Origin: Eubacterium sp.
GTDB taxonomy: Bacteria > Bacillota > Clostridia > Lachnospirales > Lachnospiraceae
Assembly (NCBI GenBank): GCA_024684035.1
Contig: JAIKXQ010000073.1
Location: 1-64,000, forward strand
Length of the DNA: 64,000 nucleotides
Direction of reading: 5' to 3'
Numbering within the stretch: position 1 is the first letter of the stretch; each line of letters opens with the position of its first letter. Shown one piece after another: positions 17,538-26,725 of the stretch. The notes under the pieces were generated by a model. The model was given only the letters and a program-made list of their open reading frames with translations, was not told where the DNA came from and did no database searches. Made by a program: the position numbers and the translations under genes.

Positions 17538-19655
17538 TTGAAAAAACTGAAAACAGTAGTATCGGCCATGCTCATATTGCTGTTGACTCTATGTTGGAGC
17601 GTTCCGATCCATGCCGGAGAAAAGAAGAATTCGCAGACCGTTGTCAGGGTCGGCTACGTAGAGATCAGCAATATGATGGAGGGGATGAGTGACGACGTCG
17701 AGAAGTCGGGACTTGCCTATGATTATCTTCAGCAGGTTTCCTATTACACCAACTGGGAATATGAATATGTGTACGGAACCTGGGATGAGATTCTGGAGAA
17801 GCTCTACAACGGCGAGATCGATGTCATGGCTAATATTTCGAAGTCTGATGAGCGCAAGGGAAAGATTCTTTTCCCGGATTACGCCATGGGCGTCGAGAAC
17901 TATTATATTTATGTAAAAGAAGATGATGCATTGCTCGCCGGAGGTGTTAACGGACTGAAGGGAAAGGTTGTCGGGGTAAACCGGAGTTCTGTCATGGAGA
18001 GTATGCTCTGTGAATGGAACGAAAACGGCGAGTATCAGATCAAGCTCAGGACGTATTCGGGAAATGAGAAACGCTATGAGGATTTCTTCGATGGAGTGAC
18101 AGACGCGACAGTTGAGGCAGATAATGCAGTCCTTACGGATAAGAAGATGATTCCTATGACAAGGATCGGAAGTTCGGAGTATTATCTTGCGGTTTCGGCG
18201 CAACGTACGGATCTCTTGCGTCAGCTCAATGATGCTCTTGATAAGATTGCATCCACGAATCCGAATTTCACGAAACAGCTGTCGGATACCTACTTTCCGG
18301 ATGTGAATGTCAGCACGACCTTGCGAACGGATGAGAGGAAGTGGCTGGCGGATCACCATGAGATCCGTGTTGGTTACCTGCGGGATTATCTTCCCTTTTC
18401 AAAAAAAGACGAAAATGGTGAAGTACATGGAATCCTGATTGATATGCTTCAGGAAATAGAAAGTGCTCTGAACTTCGGAGAAGATGCGACTTTCCGGTTT
18501 GTTGATTTCAGCAGCTCGAAGGAGATGTTGAAGGCTCTGCAGGAAGAGGAAATCGACGCGGCGTTTCCGTTTGAGAGAAACGTTTCGCTGGCAGATGAAC
18601 AGCAGGTGTATCTCACTTCTGAGGTGATCAATACGCAGATGAATCTGATCTGCAGAGGTGAGTATAGAAACGAGTCAAAGATTCATACTATCGGAGTTCA
18701 GAAGGGAAATGACATTCAGGAGGCGATTACAAAGAAACGCTTCCCGCAGGCGTCGATTCTGTACTATGACAGTTTTGAAGAACAGCTGGAGGCAGTCCGT
18801 GACGGCAGAATCGATGGGGTTCTGTTCAGTGACTACCGAAAGGATGTATATCTGAACCGTGCCAGATACAATGGACTGAATACGGTAAGACTCGGTGAGG
18901 AGAGCAGCAGATGCATGGCAGTCAAGAAAGGCAACTATGAGCTGCTTTCTATTCTCAACAGGGGTATTACCTATCTTCCGGTGAACTATGCGGTCATCGA
19001 TACATACAAGTATAAAGAAACCGTTCTGGATTACAGTTTTGAAGATTATGTTCTGGAGCATCCCTTTGAGATTGCTGTTCTCGGAATCATTATAGTTGCC
19101 GCCATTACAGCGACAATTGTCTATATCCTTGGATTGCACAGCAAGCGGAAGTTGCTGGACGAGATGGCTCACAAGGACAGTATGACCGGCCTTTTGAACC
19201 GCAGAGCTTATGATGAATATACAGATCTGCATGACGACACAAACGGGGAAGCGGATCTTATGATTCTTGCCATGGATCTGAACGGACTCAAACAGGTGAA
19301 TGACACCTGCGGACATGAAGCCGGCGATGAACTGATTATCGGAGCAGCCGGGTGCATGAAGTCCGTGCTCGGAAGATACGGAAAGGTGTACCGGATCGGC
19401 GGTGATGAATTCGTGGCTGTTGTTCATCTGGATAAAGTTCATGATGGAAGTCTTCTACAGGAACTTAAGAGATCTTTTGCCGGATGGAAGGGAGCGAAAT
19501 GCTCAAATCTCTATGTCGCCGTCGGTTATTGCTACGGCAATGAAAAAGATAATCTGACCATTAAGGAAATGGTGAGAATCGCGGATTGCAGGCTCTACGA
19601 AGAAAAGAAGAAATTTTATGAGAAATCCGGCCATGACCGCCGGAATCGCAGATGA
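17538..19655 (+). CDS. Membrane diguanylate cyclase with two periplasmic-binding-protein domains
   Basis: About 705 residues from a TTG at 17538, chosen because AGGAGGT lies five nt upstream and the product then starts KKLKTVVSAML, a proper signal peptide; the track start at 17439 adds 33 residues with no ribosome binding site. Two solute-binding (SBP_bac_3) domains follow, about 30-260 and 265-500, then one transmembrane helix (IAVLGIIIVAAITATIVYILG) and a GGDEF domain with an intact RIGGDEF signature. The layout suggests an amino-acid or other small-ligand receptor that controls c-di-GMP synthesis. The other c-di-GMP protein here is the EAL gene at 44 kb. Confidence 0.9.
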   Translation: MKKLKTVVSAMLILLLTLCWSVPIHAGEKKNSQTVVRVGYVEISNMMEGMSDDVEKSGLAYDYLQQVSYYTNWEYEYVYGTWDEILEKLYNGEIDVMANISKSDERKGKILFPDYAMGVENYYIYVKEDDALLAGGVNGLKGKVVGVNRSSVMESMLCEWNENGEYQIKLRTYSGNEKRYEDFFDGVTDATVEADNAVLTDKKMIPMTRIGSSEYYLAVSAQRTDLLRQLNDALDKIASTNPNFTKQLSDTYFPDVNVSTTLRTDERKWLADHHEIRVGYLRDYLPFSKKDENGEVHGILIDMLQEIESALNFGEDATFRFVDFSSSKEMLKALQEEEIDAAFPFERNVSLADEQQVYLTSEVINTQMNLICRGEYRNESKIHTIGVQKGNDIQEAITKKRFPQASILYYDSFEEQLEAVRDGRIDGVLFSDYRKDVYLNRARYNGLNTVRLGEESSRCMAVKKGNYELLSILNRGITYLPVNYAVIDTYKYKETVLDYSFEDYVLEHPFEIAVLGIIIVAAITATIVYILGLHSKRKLLDEMAHKDSMTGLLNRRAYDEYTDLHDDTNGEADLMILAMDLNGLKQVNDTCGHEAGDELIIGAAGCMKSVLGRYGKVYRIGGDEFVAVVHLDKVHDGSLLQELKRSFAGWKGAKCSNLYVAVGYCYGNEKDNLTIKEMVRIADCRLYEEKKKFYEKSGHDRRNRR

Positions 19656-19724
19656 ACAGGGCACAAATCTTTCGGATATTTATCAATAGCGAATACGAGT
19701 CGGTAGAGTGTAAATACAGATAAG

Positions 19725-19775
19725 AACAGCCGTGGGGCTGCCGCCAGATGCGACAGCCCCACGGCTGTTCTTTGT
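19725..19775. terminator. Strong bidirectional terminator
   Basis: AACAGCCGTGGGGCTG pairs perfectly (16 bp) with CAGCCCCACGGCTGTT over a 13-nt loop, extended by AAG/CTT. It separates the convergent GGDEF and Cthe_2159-like genes; a TTCTTTG tract follows on the + strand. Confidence 0.9.
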
Positions 19776-19869
19776 ATTGGAAGAGGTTTCGCACATCATT
19801 GATAAGGTACTATAAGCTCCCTTCTGAGCTTTGAAATGTAATAGTAATAGTCCGCCGGATCGTTCAGGA

Positions 19870-21936
19870 TCAGATGTCTGTGTCCTCTGTCTGTTTCTGA
19901 TCAGACTTCTCGTCGGTGTTTTTCTCACGGCTTTGATCCGTCATCTGAGGCGGGTTTCCGCCCATACCGCCCCGGGACTGCGTCGCCGCGCCGGTTTCAT
20001 CTACGGTGGTGACAATGCCGGAGAGTGTAGCAGTTCCGGTGGTTTTTCCGTTGATCTGAATGTTGTAGCTCTTATGGTCTTCCAGTGAAGCGGACGCATA
20101 CACTGCAGAGGAGAATTCTTTGGTGGAAGTGTAGCTGATTAGTTCCTTTCCGCTCTCGTCAGTGATGGCAAAGTCTGTGCCGGCCTTCTGTTTCTCGCTG
20201 AAGATGACTGTGAGATCGTGGACGGTGGTCTGATCTGAGTCGGAAATGCTCTGAAGCATTCCGGAGCTTCCCAGAGCGAGAAGGCTACCACCGGTCATAA
20301 TATAAGTTCCGAGGTAATCAAGGGATCCGTTTCCGTCATTGGTCGGACCTTCGACGATGATATCTCCTCCTGTCTGGGTGATACAGGTGTTGGAATCCAG
20401 ACCGTCACCGTCTGCGCTGATGAGAATGGTTCCGCCGTTAATGAAGAGGTAGCCACTGGAAGTCTCCATCATACCGCCTCCGAAGTTACCTCCGTCCGGG
20501 AACTGCGGCTTCTCGGAATTCTCGGAATTCTCATGGTTGGCATTTTCTTCTGCCTGCGAAGCATCGTCGTTGGACGTTTCCTTGTCAGGGCGCTGCGGTT
20601 TCTGGGATTTGTCGTTATCTTCGGCATTTTCCGTAGAACTGTTCTCCGATGCTGCATCTGTATCTCCGGATGGTTTTTCAAATTCGCCATCTTCAGGCTT
20701 AAAGTCCCGGTCAGGTTTCTGGAAATCTCCGTCTTCCGGTTTAAAGTCACCGGACGGCGGCTGGGAGAACCGGCCGTTTTCTTCGGAAGTTGCATCCATT
20801 TCACCGCCAGCAGTATTGATGCCGTCATCAGAAGCCTTCAGGTCAAAGGTGCCGTCATTGATGAAAATGCAGGGGGCTTCCAGAGCCTCATAGCTTTTGT
20901 ACACATTGATAGAACCGTTGTTAAACAGAAGAACAGAGCCGGCAGAGATTCCCTTGCCTTCGGCGGAGATATTGAACTCGCCATTTTCAACCTGTATCTG
21001 GTTTACCGCCTGAAAGGCTTCATCACCGGAAGTTACATTGAAACTTCCATCGGTGATATAGATGAAGCCCCTGTTCTCATCCTCGTCATTCGTAGATTTG
21101 AAGGCGTCGCCCTGTGTATTCAGGTTGAAGTTTCCGTCTGTCACCTCCAGGGCGTCTTTCCCTACAAAGCCGTCGTCTGCAGCGGTGATGTCATAGGAAC
21201 CGCCAAGAATGCGCAGATCGTCTTTGCTGTGGACGGCATCCTTGAAGGCCGCGTTGATGGTCAGAGAACCTTCGCCGTTCAGAACGAGATCGGATGCGCT
21301 GTAAATGACGGCATCAAGTTCTTCATTATTGTGAGTTTCTGCATCTGAAAGGCTGTTTTCGGTTCCTTTCTCCAGAGAAATGGTGACTTTGTCGGCTTCT
21401 GCCACATTGATGACCGGTCCGTCACTGCAAGTGATATCGACACCGTTCAGAATGATGCGAACATCTTCGGTCTTCTGTGTGGAAACGGTGATCGAGCCAT
21501 CTGTCAGAGTTCCGGTAAAGACGTATGTGCCTCCGGAGGTGATGGTGATTTTGGTTCCTTCGTATGTTACTCCGTCACCGTTTACAGAGACAGAATCATT
21601 GCTTAATGCGATGCTGGTGTAGGATCCGGACGTCCAGTTTGTGTAGACGTCATCATCTTTTATTGTAATCATATCGGCAGTTACTGCTGTTTTTACCGCG
21701 GCAGCATCCGCGGCTGAAAGTGCGGCAGCGGAAGTCAATGTGACAGAGGCTTCGCCGTCATGTGTGAAGACCGCCGCATTTGTAGTTTTAACATCGAGGG
21801 TACCGGAGGACGTGGATGAAACAGATGACGTTAATTCGGTATTCAGTGCATTGGAGAGGCCGCAGCTGACCAGAGAAGTGCTGAGTGTTGTAAGTAAAAG
21901 CGTGGCAAGTATTGCTTTATATGTATTGTTTTTCAT
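19870..21936 (-). CDS. Cthe_2159-like carbohydrate-binding lipoprotein
   Basis: 688 residues. It begins with a lipoprotein signal peptide ending LVSC (Cys26), so it is probably anchored on the outer face of the membrane. Residues about 90-380 and 490-640 carry repeated short strands (GSYDITAADDGF, GSFNVTSGDEAF, NGGTILISADGDGL) that match the parallel beta-helix Cthe_2159/DUF4353 family, whose founding member binds polygalacturonate. Between them is a low-complexity insert of about 100 residues rich in Glu, Asp, Pro, Lys, Ser and Asn with FKPEDG repeats. It is last in a minus-strand run with DUF4956 and VTC genes, 12 nt after the DUF4956 stop. Confidence 0.85.
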   Translation of the reverse strand: MKNNTYKAILATLLLTTLSTSLVSCGLSNALNTELTSSVSSTSSGTLDVKTTNAAVFTHDGEASVTLTSAAALSAADAAAVKTAVTADMITIKDDDVYTNWTSGSYTSIALSNDSVSVNGDGVTYEGTKITITSGGTYVFTGTLTDGSITVSTQKTEDVRIILNGVDITCSDGPVINVAEADKVTISLEKGTENSLSDAETHNNEELDAVIYSASDLVLNGEGSLTINAAFKDAVHSKDDLRILGGSYDITAADDGFVGKDALEVTDGNFNLNTQGDAFKSTNDEDENRGFIYITDGSFNVTSGDEAFQAVNQIQVENGEFNISAEGKGISAGSVLLFNNGSINVYKSYEALEAPCIFINDGTFDLKASDDGINTAGGEMDATSEENGRFSQPPSGDFKPEDGDFQKPDRDFKPEDGEFEKPSGDTDAASENSSTENAEDNDKSQKPQRPDKETSNDDASQAEENANHENSENSEKPQFPDGGNFGGGMMETSSGYLFINGGTILISADGDGLDSNTCITQTGGDIIVEGPTNDGNGSLDYLGTYIMTGGSLLALGSSGMLQSISDSDQTTVHDLTVIFSEKQKAGTDFAITDESGKELISYTSTKEFSSAVYASASLEDHKSYNIQINGKTTGTATLSGIVTTVDETGAATQSRGGMGGNPPQMTDQSREKNTDEKSDQKQTEDTDI

Positions 21937-21947
21937 AATTCATTTCC

Positions 21948-22625
21948 TCACAGTTCCTGAATATTTTCAGCGATTTTTCCGCAGACAATGGAGAGATTTC
22001 CGTTCCGTGTGCGGATGTTATCGATCATTTCTTTTTCTTTTTTCTGATCTTTCAGGCAGATGCGGTAATTCAGTTCGTACATACTTCCGAGGTTGACGGT
22101 TTTTACCCGCTCCAGGGAACTCTTTCTTGTGTATTCGCGGAAGATATCATCGAAGATACCTGTGTAATCCAGATCTTCCGGAATGGTTACTTTCAGTGAG
22201 CGAAACTCCCGGTCGTTTCCGGCAAAACCGGATTTCATCAGGAGAATAAAAAGGAGGGCGATGACTGTTGTGATCATTACTGCGAAGAGAATCTGCCCCA
22301 TTCCGCAGGCCAGGCCGACAGCCATGGCAAAGAAAATCGAGAGGATTTCCTTTGAGGTTCCGGGGGCAGAGCGGAAGCGGACAAGGGAGAAGGTTCCGAG
22401 GACAGCTACGGCGCTGCCAAGGCTTCCGCTGGTCATCAGGATGACGGCTTCTACCAGAGCAGGGAGAAGAGCGAGGGTGACGACAAAACTCTTTGTGTAG
22501 TGGTCACTGGATTTCATATAAACCAGCGATATGATGAGTCCGAGAATCAGAGCGGTACCGAAGCAGATGGCCGCGGAACTGATGGACAATGTTCCGTTTG
22601 AGGTATCGAGGATGGTAGAAAACAT
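21948..22625 (-). CDS. DUF4956 membrane protein
   Basis: 225 residues. Three or four transmembrane segments fill the first 140 residues (ICFGTALILGLIISLVYM, FVVTLALLPALVEAVILM, ILFAVMITTVIALLFILL), with the family signature SLVRFRSAPGTSKEILSIF between them. A soluble alpha/beta C-terminal domain of about 85 residues follows. Function is not established; the family is repeatedly neighbour to VTC-domain polymerases, as here, so it may help polyphosphate synthesis or handling at the membrane. AGGAGGTCCCCC precedes the start. Confidence 0.88.
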   Translation of the reverse strand: MFSTILDTSNGTLSISSAAICFGTALILGLIISLVYMKSSDHYTKSFVVTLALLPALVEAVILMTSGSLGSAVAVLGTFSLVRFRSAPGTSKEILSIFFAMAVGLACGMGQILFAVMITTVIALLFILLMKSGFAGNDREFRSLKVTIPEDLDYTGIFDDIFREYTRKSSLERVKTVNLGSMYELNYRICLKDQKKEKEMIDNIRTRNGNLSIVCGKIAENIQEL

Positions 22626-22642
22626 ATGGGGGACCTCCTGTT

Positions 22643-23452
22643 TTATGATGATTGCAGTAAAATGCGGTCGGGAGTGGCAGATGTGTCCGGATCCCGGCAG
22701 ATCACCCGTGGTGAGGGGATCTGCCGAGAATCTATGTAGGCCCGACCGTATTTAGAGAAGGAGGTCGGATAGATTTTGCATGCACTGAGCAACTGCACAA
22801 TAGGGAGAGGAATGGAACCGGAAGCTTTCAGCTCCATGAGGTAGCCAAAGTCTTTGTCCAGTATTTTTCCATGATCCCCGAGGGTGAGATCCAGCTCGTC
22901 GGTTCGATAGCGGATATTCCTGTCGATGGTCAGCCGAAAGCTGTGATCAAAGGTGCCCATATAGGAATCCCTGTCATAGCAGAGCACCATTGCCGGAATC
23001 GGGTGGTAGAAATCCCGGAAATAGGTGAGCTCCCTGCCGATCTGTGTGGAAGGTAGAGTTTCGGGAAGTTTCCGGTCGGAGTTTCCATCCGGATCAATAA
23101 AGGCAGTTGCCTCTGCGCAGGTGAGGGTGGTGCGCCGTTTGTAGACAATGCCATTGAACTTTTTCTTGATTTCCAGAAACGTCTGACTGTCCGCTTTGGG
23201 TACACCGTAGCTTCGGAGCCGGAGCTTTTCCTTGTATTTCGGTTTCTGCATGGAGCGGTTGACCAGATCATGATTGGGGGTATCGTAATAGATATTCAGG
23301 ATCTGACTGTGGGGGAAGGCTCCGTCCGGTTCGATCAGCAAAGAAGCGGCCTCCAGAAACTGCAGGTATTGCTCTTCTGTCATGCGGTACTTGATCTCTT
23401 TGCGGGCAAATGTGAGGATCGGTTTTTCACCTTTGATTTTGATAAGGATCAC
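22643..23452 (-). CDS. VTC-domain polyphosphate polymerase-like protein
   Basis: About 269 residues if translation starts at the minus-strand GTG at 23452, which has AGGA six nt upstream; the track start (23593) adds 47 residues without family character. FARKEIKYRMTEEQY at the start, the RLRSYG and EIKKKFNGIVYKRR strands and the YDRDSYMG segment match the beta-barrel tunnel of VTC domains, which in yeast Vtc4 polymerises polyphosphate from ATP. The basic residues lining the tunnel appear kept. It is the first gene of the three-gene minus-strand cluster and was probably the enzyme of the set. Confidence 0.85.
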   Translation of the reverse strand: MILIKIKGEKPILTFARKEIKYRMTEEQYLQFLEAASLLIEPDGAFPHSQILNIYYDTPNHDLVNRSMQKPKYKEKLRLRSYGVPKADSQTFLEIKKKFNGIVYKRRTTLTCAEATAFIDPDGNSDRKLPETLPSTQIGRELTYFRDFYHPIPAMVLCYDRDSYMGTFDHSFRLTIDRNIRYRTDELDLTLGDHGKILDKDFGYLMELKASGSIPLPIVQLLSACKIYPTSFSKYGRAYIDSRQIPSPRVICRDPDTSATPDRILLQSS

Positions 23453-23755
23453 ATCCTTTCCTGTTCGTTGGATCTGTAAATCCCTTTGGTTTTGTGTTGC
23501 TCTGAGAATAGTGTAGAAAAGAATTGTGTTTGATATGTGGGAAAAATGTGTGCGACTTGTGGGGAAAATATGAAGAAAGTGTGAGTGGATCAATTTGCGG
23601 AAAAAAGGATTTAGCGTTACTTAATGATTTTGAATTAAAAAGAAAATGGGTTGAATTAGTATAAATTCAGATGGAGGTGCCGAAATATTAAGTAGATGAT
23701 TTACGATTCGGAGATATGCGTTATCGGAAGAGCGAAAGGATTTGGAGGTGCTGTC

Positions 23756-24286
23756 ATGCGTGGGATGAAAGTCAGTCATTGCGGTATCACACAGTTGAAT
23801 ACCGAGGCCATTGTAAACGCCGCAAACGAGAGGCTTCAGGCAGGAGGCGGAGTCTGCGGGGCGATCTTTGAAGCGGCGGGTATTCGGCAGCTGAAGGAGG
23901 CCTGTGATAAGATCGGACACTGTGATACAGGAGAGGCTGTCATCACCCCGGGGTTCGACCTGAATGCGAAGTATATCATCCATGCAGTGGGACCCAGATG
24001 GAAGGACGGAAAGAGCGGAGAGATCGAACTCCTGTATTCCGCGTACTACACAGCCCTTGAACTGGCAGTGAAGAACAACTGCAAGTCCATCGGATTTCCT
24101 TTGATTTCTTCCGGTGTATTCGGCTGTCCTTATGATCATGCATGGGAGACCGCCATTGCCGCCTGCAGAGATTTTCAGGATGAGCACCCGGATCAGGAGA
24201 TCAGCATAGTTTTCGCGATTCCGGACGATGAGATCATGGAATTCGGAGAGGTTATGCTGGACACTATGGGACTTCTGATCTGGTGA
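23756..24286 (+). CDS. Macro-domain protein (O-acetyl-ADP-ribose deacetylase type)
   Basis: About 176 residues from ATG 23756, with GGAGGT six nt upstream; the upstream ATG at 23696 has none. The ADP-ribose-binding blocks are clear: IVNAANERLQAGGGVCGAIF, YIIHAVGPRW and FPLISSGVFGCP. Macro domains of this type bind ADP-ribose and many remove ADP-ribosyl or O-acetyl groups. The gene is transcribed alone and ends in a terminator. ADP-ribose is also the likely NrtR ligand, but the two loci are 10 kb apart and no link is shown. Confidence 0.9.
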   Translation: MRGMKVSHCGITQLNTEAIVNAANERLQAGGGVCGAIFEAAGIRQLKEACDKIGHCDTGEAVITPGFDLNAKYIIHAVGPRWKDGKSGEIELLYSAYYTALELAVKNNCKSIGFPLISSGVFGCPYDHAWETAIAACRDFQDEHPDQEISIVFAIPDDEIMEFGEVMLDTMGLLIW

Positions 24287-24371
24287 GGACGATTGCAGGC
24301 CGGTGGAGCCGGTGAGCGAAGATCTAAAAAAGGATTGAAGCAGCACCAGATAAATAAAGATATGCGTACCG

Positions 24372-24413
24372 AAAGCGATGCCTATGCCTACAGAGACAGG
24401 CGTCGCTTTTTTT
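24372..24413 (+). terminator. Terminator of the macro-domain gene
   Basis: AAAGCGATGCCT/AGGCGTCGCTTT, 12 bp with one G-U, followed by a T-run. A dispersed-repeat hairpin starts at the next base. Confidence 0.85.
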
Positions 24414-24449
24414 GTCTCATAGGAAATTCGGAGGAATTTCCTATGGAGG
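24414..24449. repeat. Dispersed hairpin repeat, copy 1 (core only)
   Basis: GTCTCATAGGAAATTC GGAG GAATTTCCTATG: a perfect 12-bp inverted repeat (24418-24429 with 24434-24445). It lacks the AAAACGCTCCGC tail found in other copies. Confidence 0.75.
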
Positions 24450-24585
24450 ATCTTCTTGTTTAAAATCAGAAACTCCCCACGCATGGTTTTACATATGAAA
24501 AGAAAAAGCGCATAATAAGTTCCGTGTAGTTAAGTGTTTGGATGCATGTGCCTTTGAGTCATGCGGGTAGTTAGGAGTGATTTTT

Positions 24586-25953
24586 ATGAATAAGGATCTG
24601 ACGGTGGGAAAACCGGCGACCGTACTGAGAAGCTTTTGTCTGCCTCTGTTCGGAAGCATTATTTTCCAACAGCTGTACAATATTGCGGACAGTCTGGTGG
24701 CGGGAAAGTTTATCAATGAGAATGCGCTGGCTTCTGTGGGAAACAGCTATGAGATCACGTTGATCTTCATCGCATTTGCCTTCGGTTGCAACATCGGATG
24801 TTCTGTCATCACGTCAATGTTCTTCGGTGCGAAGAATTATAGCAAAATGAAGACGGCGGTATCGACGTCTCTCATTGCCAGTGCGGTGATCTGCGGTGTG
24901 CTTATGGCCATCGGCATCGGTTTCTGCGATGATCTGCTTCGGCTGATTCGTACGCCGGCAGATGTTTTTGCAGATTCGAAACTCTATCTGGATATTTATG
25001 TTTGGGGACTTCCCTTTGTTTTTTTCTATAATATCGCCACAGGTATTTTTTCCGCCCTGGGGGATTCGAAGACGCCCTTCTATTTTCTGGCGGTATCTTC
25101 TGTCTCCAACATCGGAATGGATATCCTTTTCGTCGCAGGCTTTGATATGGGAGTCGCCGGCGTTGCCTGGGCCACCTTCATCTGTCAGGGAGTGAGCTGC
25201 CTGTTGGCTATGCTGGTGGTGCTTCGGAAAGTGAAGAGTATTCCAACAGCAAAAGGTTTCACATGGTTTTCCTGGAAGATCTGCGGGGACATCGCGAAGA
25301 TCGCTGTTCCAAGCATCCTGCAGCAGAGTTTTATCTCTGTGGGAAATATCATCATACAGGGTGTCATAAACGGATTCGGACCTGGAGTTATGGCCGGATA
25401 TTCCGCTTCCGTAAAGCTGAATAACCTGGTGATCACATCCTTCACGACCCTGGGCAACGGCATCTCCAACTATACGGCGCAGAATCTGGGCGCCGGGAAG
25501 AAGGAGCGGATACCGGAGGGATTTAAGGCCGGGCTTAGGCTGGTGTGGACAGTTACCGTGCCGATTGTCATCCTGTATCTCACCTGCGGAAGAACGCTGT
25601 TGATGTTCTTCATTGATAAGCCCTCGGCGACGGCCATGAGTTCCGGACTGATGTTTTTGAGAATTGTAACGCCCTTCTACTTCATAGCTGCAGTGAAACT
25701 CACGGCAGACGGAGTTCTTCGGGGTAGTTCTATGATGGGAAAATTTATGATCGGCACTTTCACAGATCTGATCCTTCGCGTCGTGCTTGCCTTTGTTCTG
25801 TCAGGAACGGCACTCGGCTCCACGGGAATCTGGTGTGCCTGGCCCATCGGCTGGACCGTGTCCGCCGTATGTTCCCTGTTCTTTTATCTCTACGGACCGT
25901 GGAAGGTGAGAAAAGAGAGCGAAAGTGGAATAGTGACAGGTCAGCATCGATAA
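24586..25953 (+). CDS. MATE-family multidrug/Na+ antiporter
   Basis: About 455 residues with roughly 12 transmembrane segments in two similar halves, the MATE architecture. Typical motifs include the N-terminal LTVGKPATVLRSFCLPLFGSIIF, a central NIGMDILFVAGFDMGVAGVAWAT and the ALGSTGIWCAWPIGW near the end. It should export cationic drugs or metabolites using Na+ or H+. ATG 24586 follows TTAGGAG; the track uses GTG 24577. No regulator is adjacent, so the substrate is unknown. Confidence 0.9.
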   Translation: MNKDLTVGKPATVLRSFCLPLFGSIIFQQLYNIADSLVAGKFINENALASVGNSYEITLIFIAFAFGCNIGCSVITSMFFGAKNYSKMKTAVSTSLIASAVICGVLMAIGIGFCDDLLRLIRTPADVFADSKLYLDIYVWGLPFVFFYNIATGIFSALGDSKTPFYFLAVSSVSNIGMDILFVAGFDMGVAGVAWATFICQGVSCLLAMLVVLRKVKSIPTAKGFTWFSWKICGDIAKIAVPSILQQSFISVGNIIIQGVINGFGPGVMAGYSASVKLNNLVITSFTTLGNGISNYTAQNLGAGKKERIPEGFKAGLRLVWTVTVPIVILYLTCGRTLLMFFIDKPSATAMSSGLMFLRIVTPFYFIAAVKLTADGVLRGSSMMGKFMIGTFTDLILRVVLAFVLSGTALGSTGIWCAWPIGWTVSAVCSLFFYLYGPWKVRKESESGIVTGQHR

Positions 25954-26085
25954 AACAGCGTTCGTATATTATAATTGATGGAGAAATGTTTGGTGGCGTA
26001 AGTTATGTATCGGGGAAATACCGGAAATCTATACTTTGATAATTCAGGAACCGGTATGCCCCTGAAAAGAGGGGGAGGGAAAGAA

Positions 26086-26559
26086 ATGAGTGAATTTGTT
26101 CGACGCGCGAAAGAAGAAGATATTCCGGCGGTCATTGAATTGCTGAAACAGGTAAACAAGACGCACTATGACGGAAGACCGGATTTATTTAAACTGGCAA
26201 CAAAGTATACGGAAGAGGAACTCCGGGAGATCTTCTGCAACGATCAGACGCCGGTATTTGTTTATGCTGATGAAAACGGACGGGTACTTGGACACGGCTT
26301 TTGTGTTCTGCAGCGCCCGGAGAATACAAGACTTCTCACGGATATCCAGACGCTGTACATTGATGATATCTGTGTGGACGAGGCTGCCAGAGGAAAGCAT
26401 GTGGGCGCGGCGATCTACGAGCATATCCTTGATTATGCACGTTCCTGCGGCTGCTATAACGTAACGTTGAATGTATGGAGTTGCAACCCTGGAGCCATGA
26501 AATTCTATGAAAAGCTGGGACTCGTACCATACAAATTAGGGATGGAGAAAATTCTGTAA
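26086..26559 (+). CDS. GNAT-family N-acetyltransferase
   Basis: About 157 residues from ATG 26086 (GAGGGAAAGAA upstream). The acetyl-CoA signature is IDDICVDEAARGKHVGAAIY, and FYEKLGLVPYKLGMEK closes the fold, as in GNAT enzymes. The substrate cannot be told from sequence. It forms a single-gene unit ending in the terminator at 26632. Confidence 0.88.
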   Translation: MSEFVRRAKEEDIPAVIELLKQVNKTHYDGRPDLFKLATKYTEEELREIFCNDQTPVFVYADENGRVLGHGFCVLQRPENTRLLTDIQTLYIDDICVDEAARGKHVGAAIYEHILDYARSCGCYNVTLNVWSCNPGAMKFYEKLGLVPYKLGMEKIL

Positions 26560-26631
26560 GCTATCGAACCTGCTTAAATCAAGAGCAGAGCATAATTTAT
26601 AAGAAAAATACAGATATTTACGCAATCAGGA

Positions 26632-26670
26632 AAGGTGATCACCTCTACATAGGAAGTGATCACCTTCTTT
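26632..26670 (+). terminator. Terminator after the GNAT gene
   Basis: AAGGTGATCAC/GTGATCACCTT is a perfect 11-bp stem over a 13-nt loop, followed by CTTTATA. Confidence 0.8.
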
Positions 26671-26681
26671 ATATTCTCCTG

Positions 26682-26690
26682 TGTTATAGT
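26682..26690 (+). promoter_or_regulatory. Extended -10 promoter of the two-component operon
   Basis: TG-T-TATAGT (26682-26690) lies 35 nt before the response regulator start; no good -35 is seen. Confidence 0.4.
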
Positions 26691-26725
26691 TTTGGAAGAA
26701 AGTTTTCTACCGGGGAGGAGAAAAA

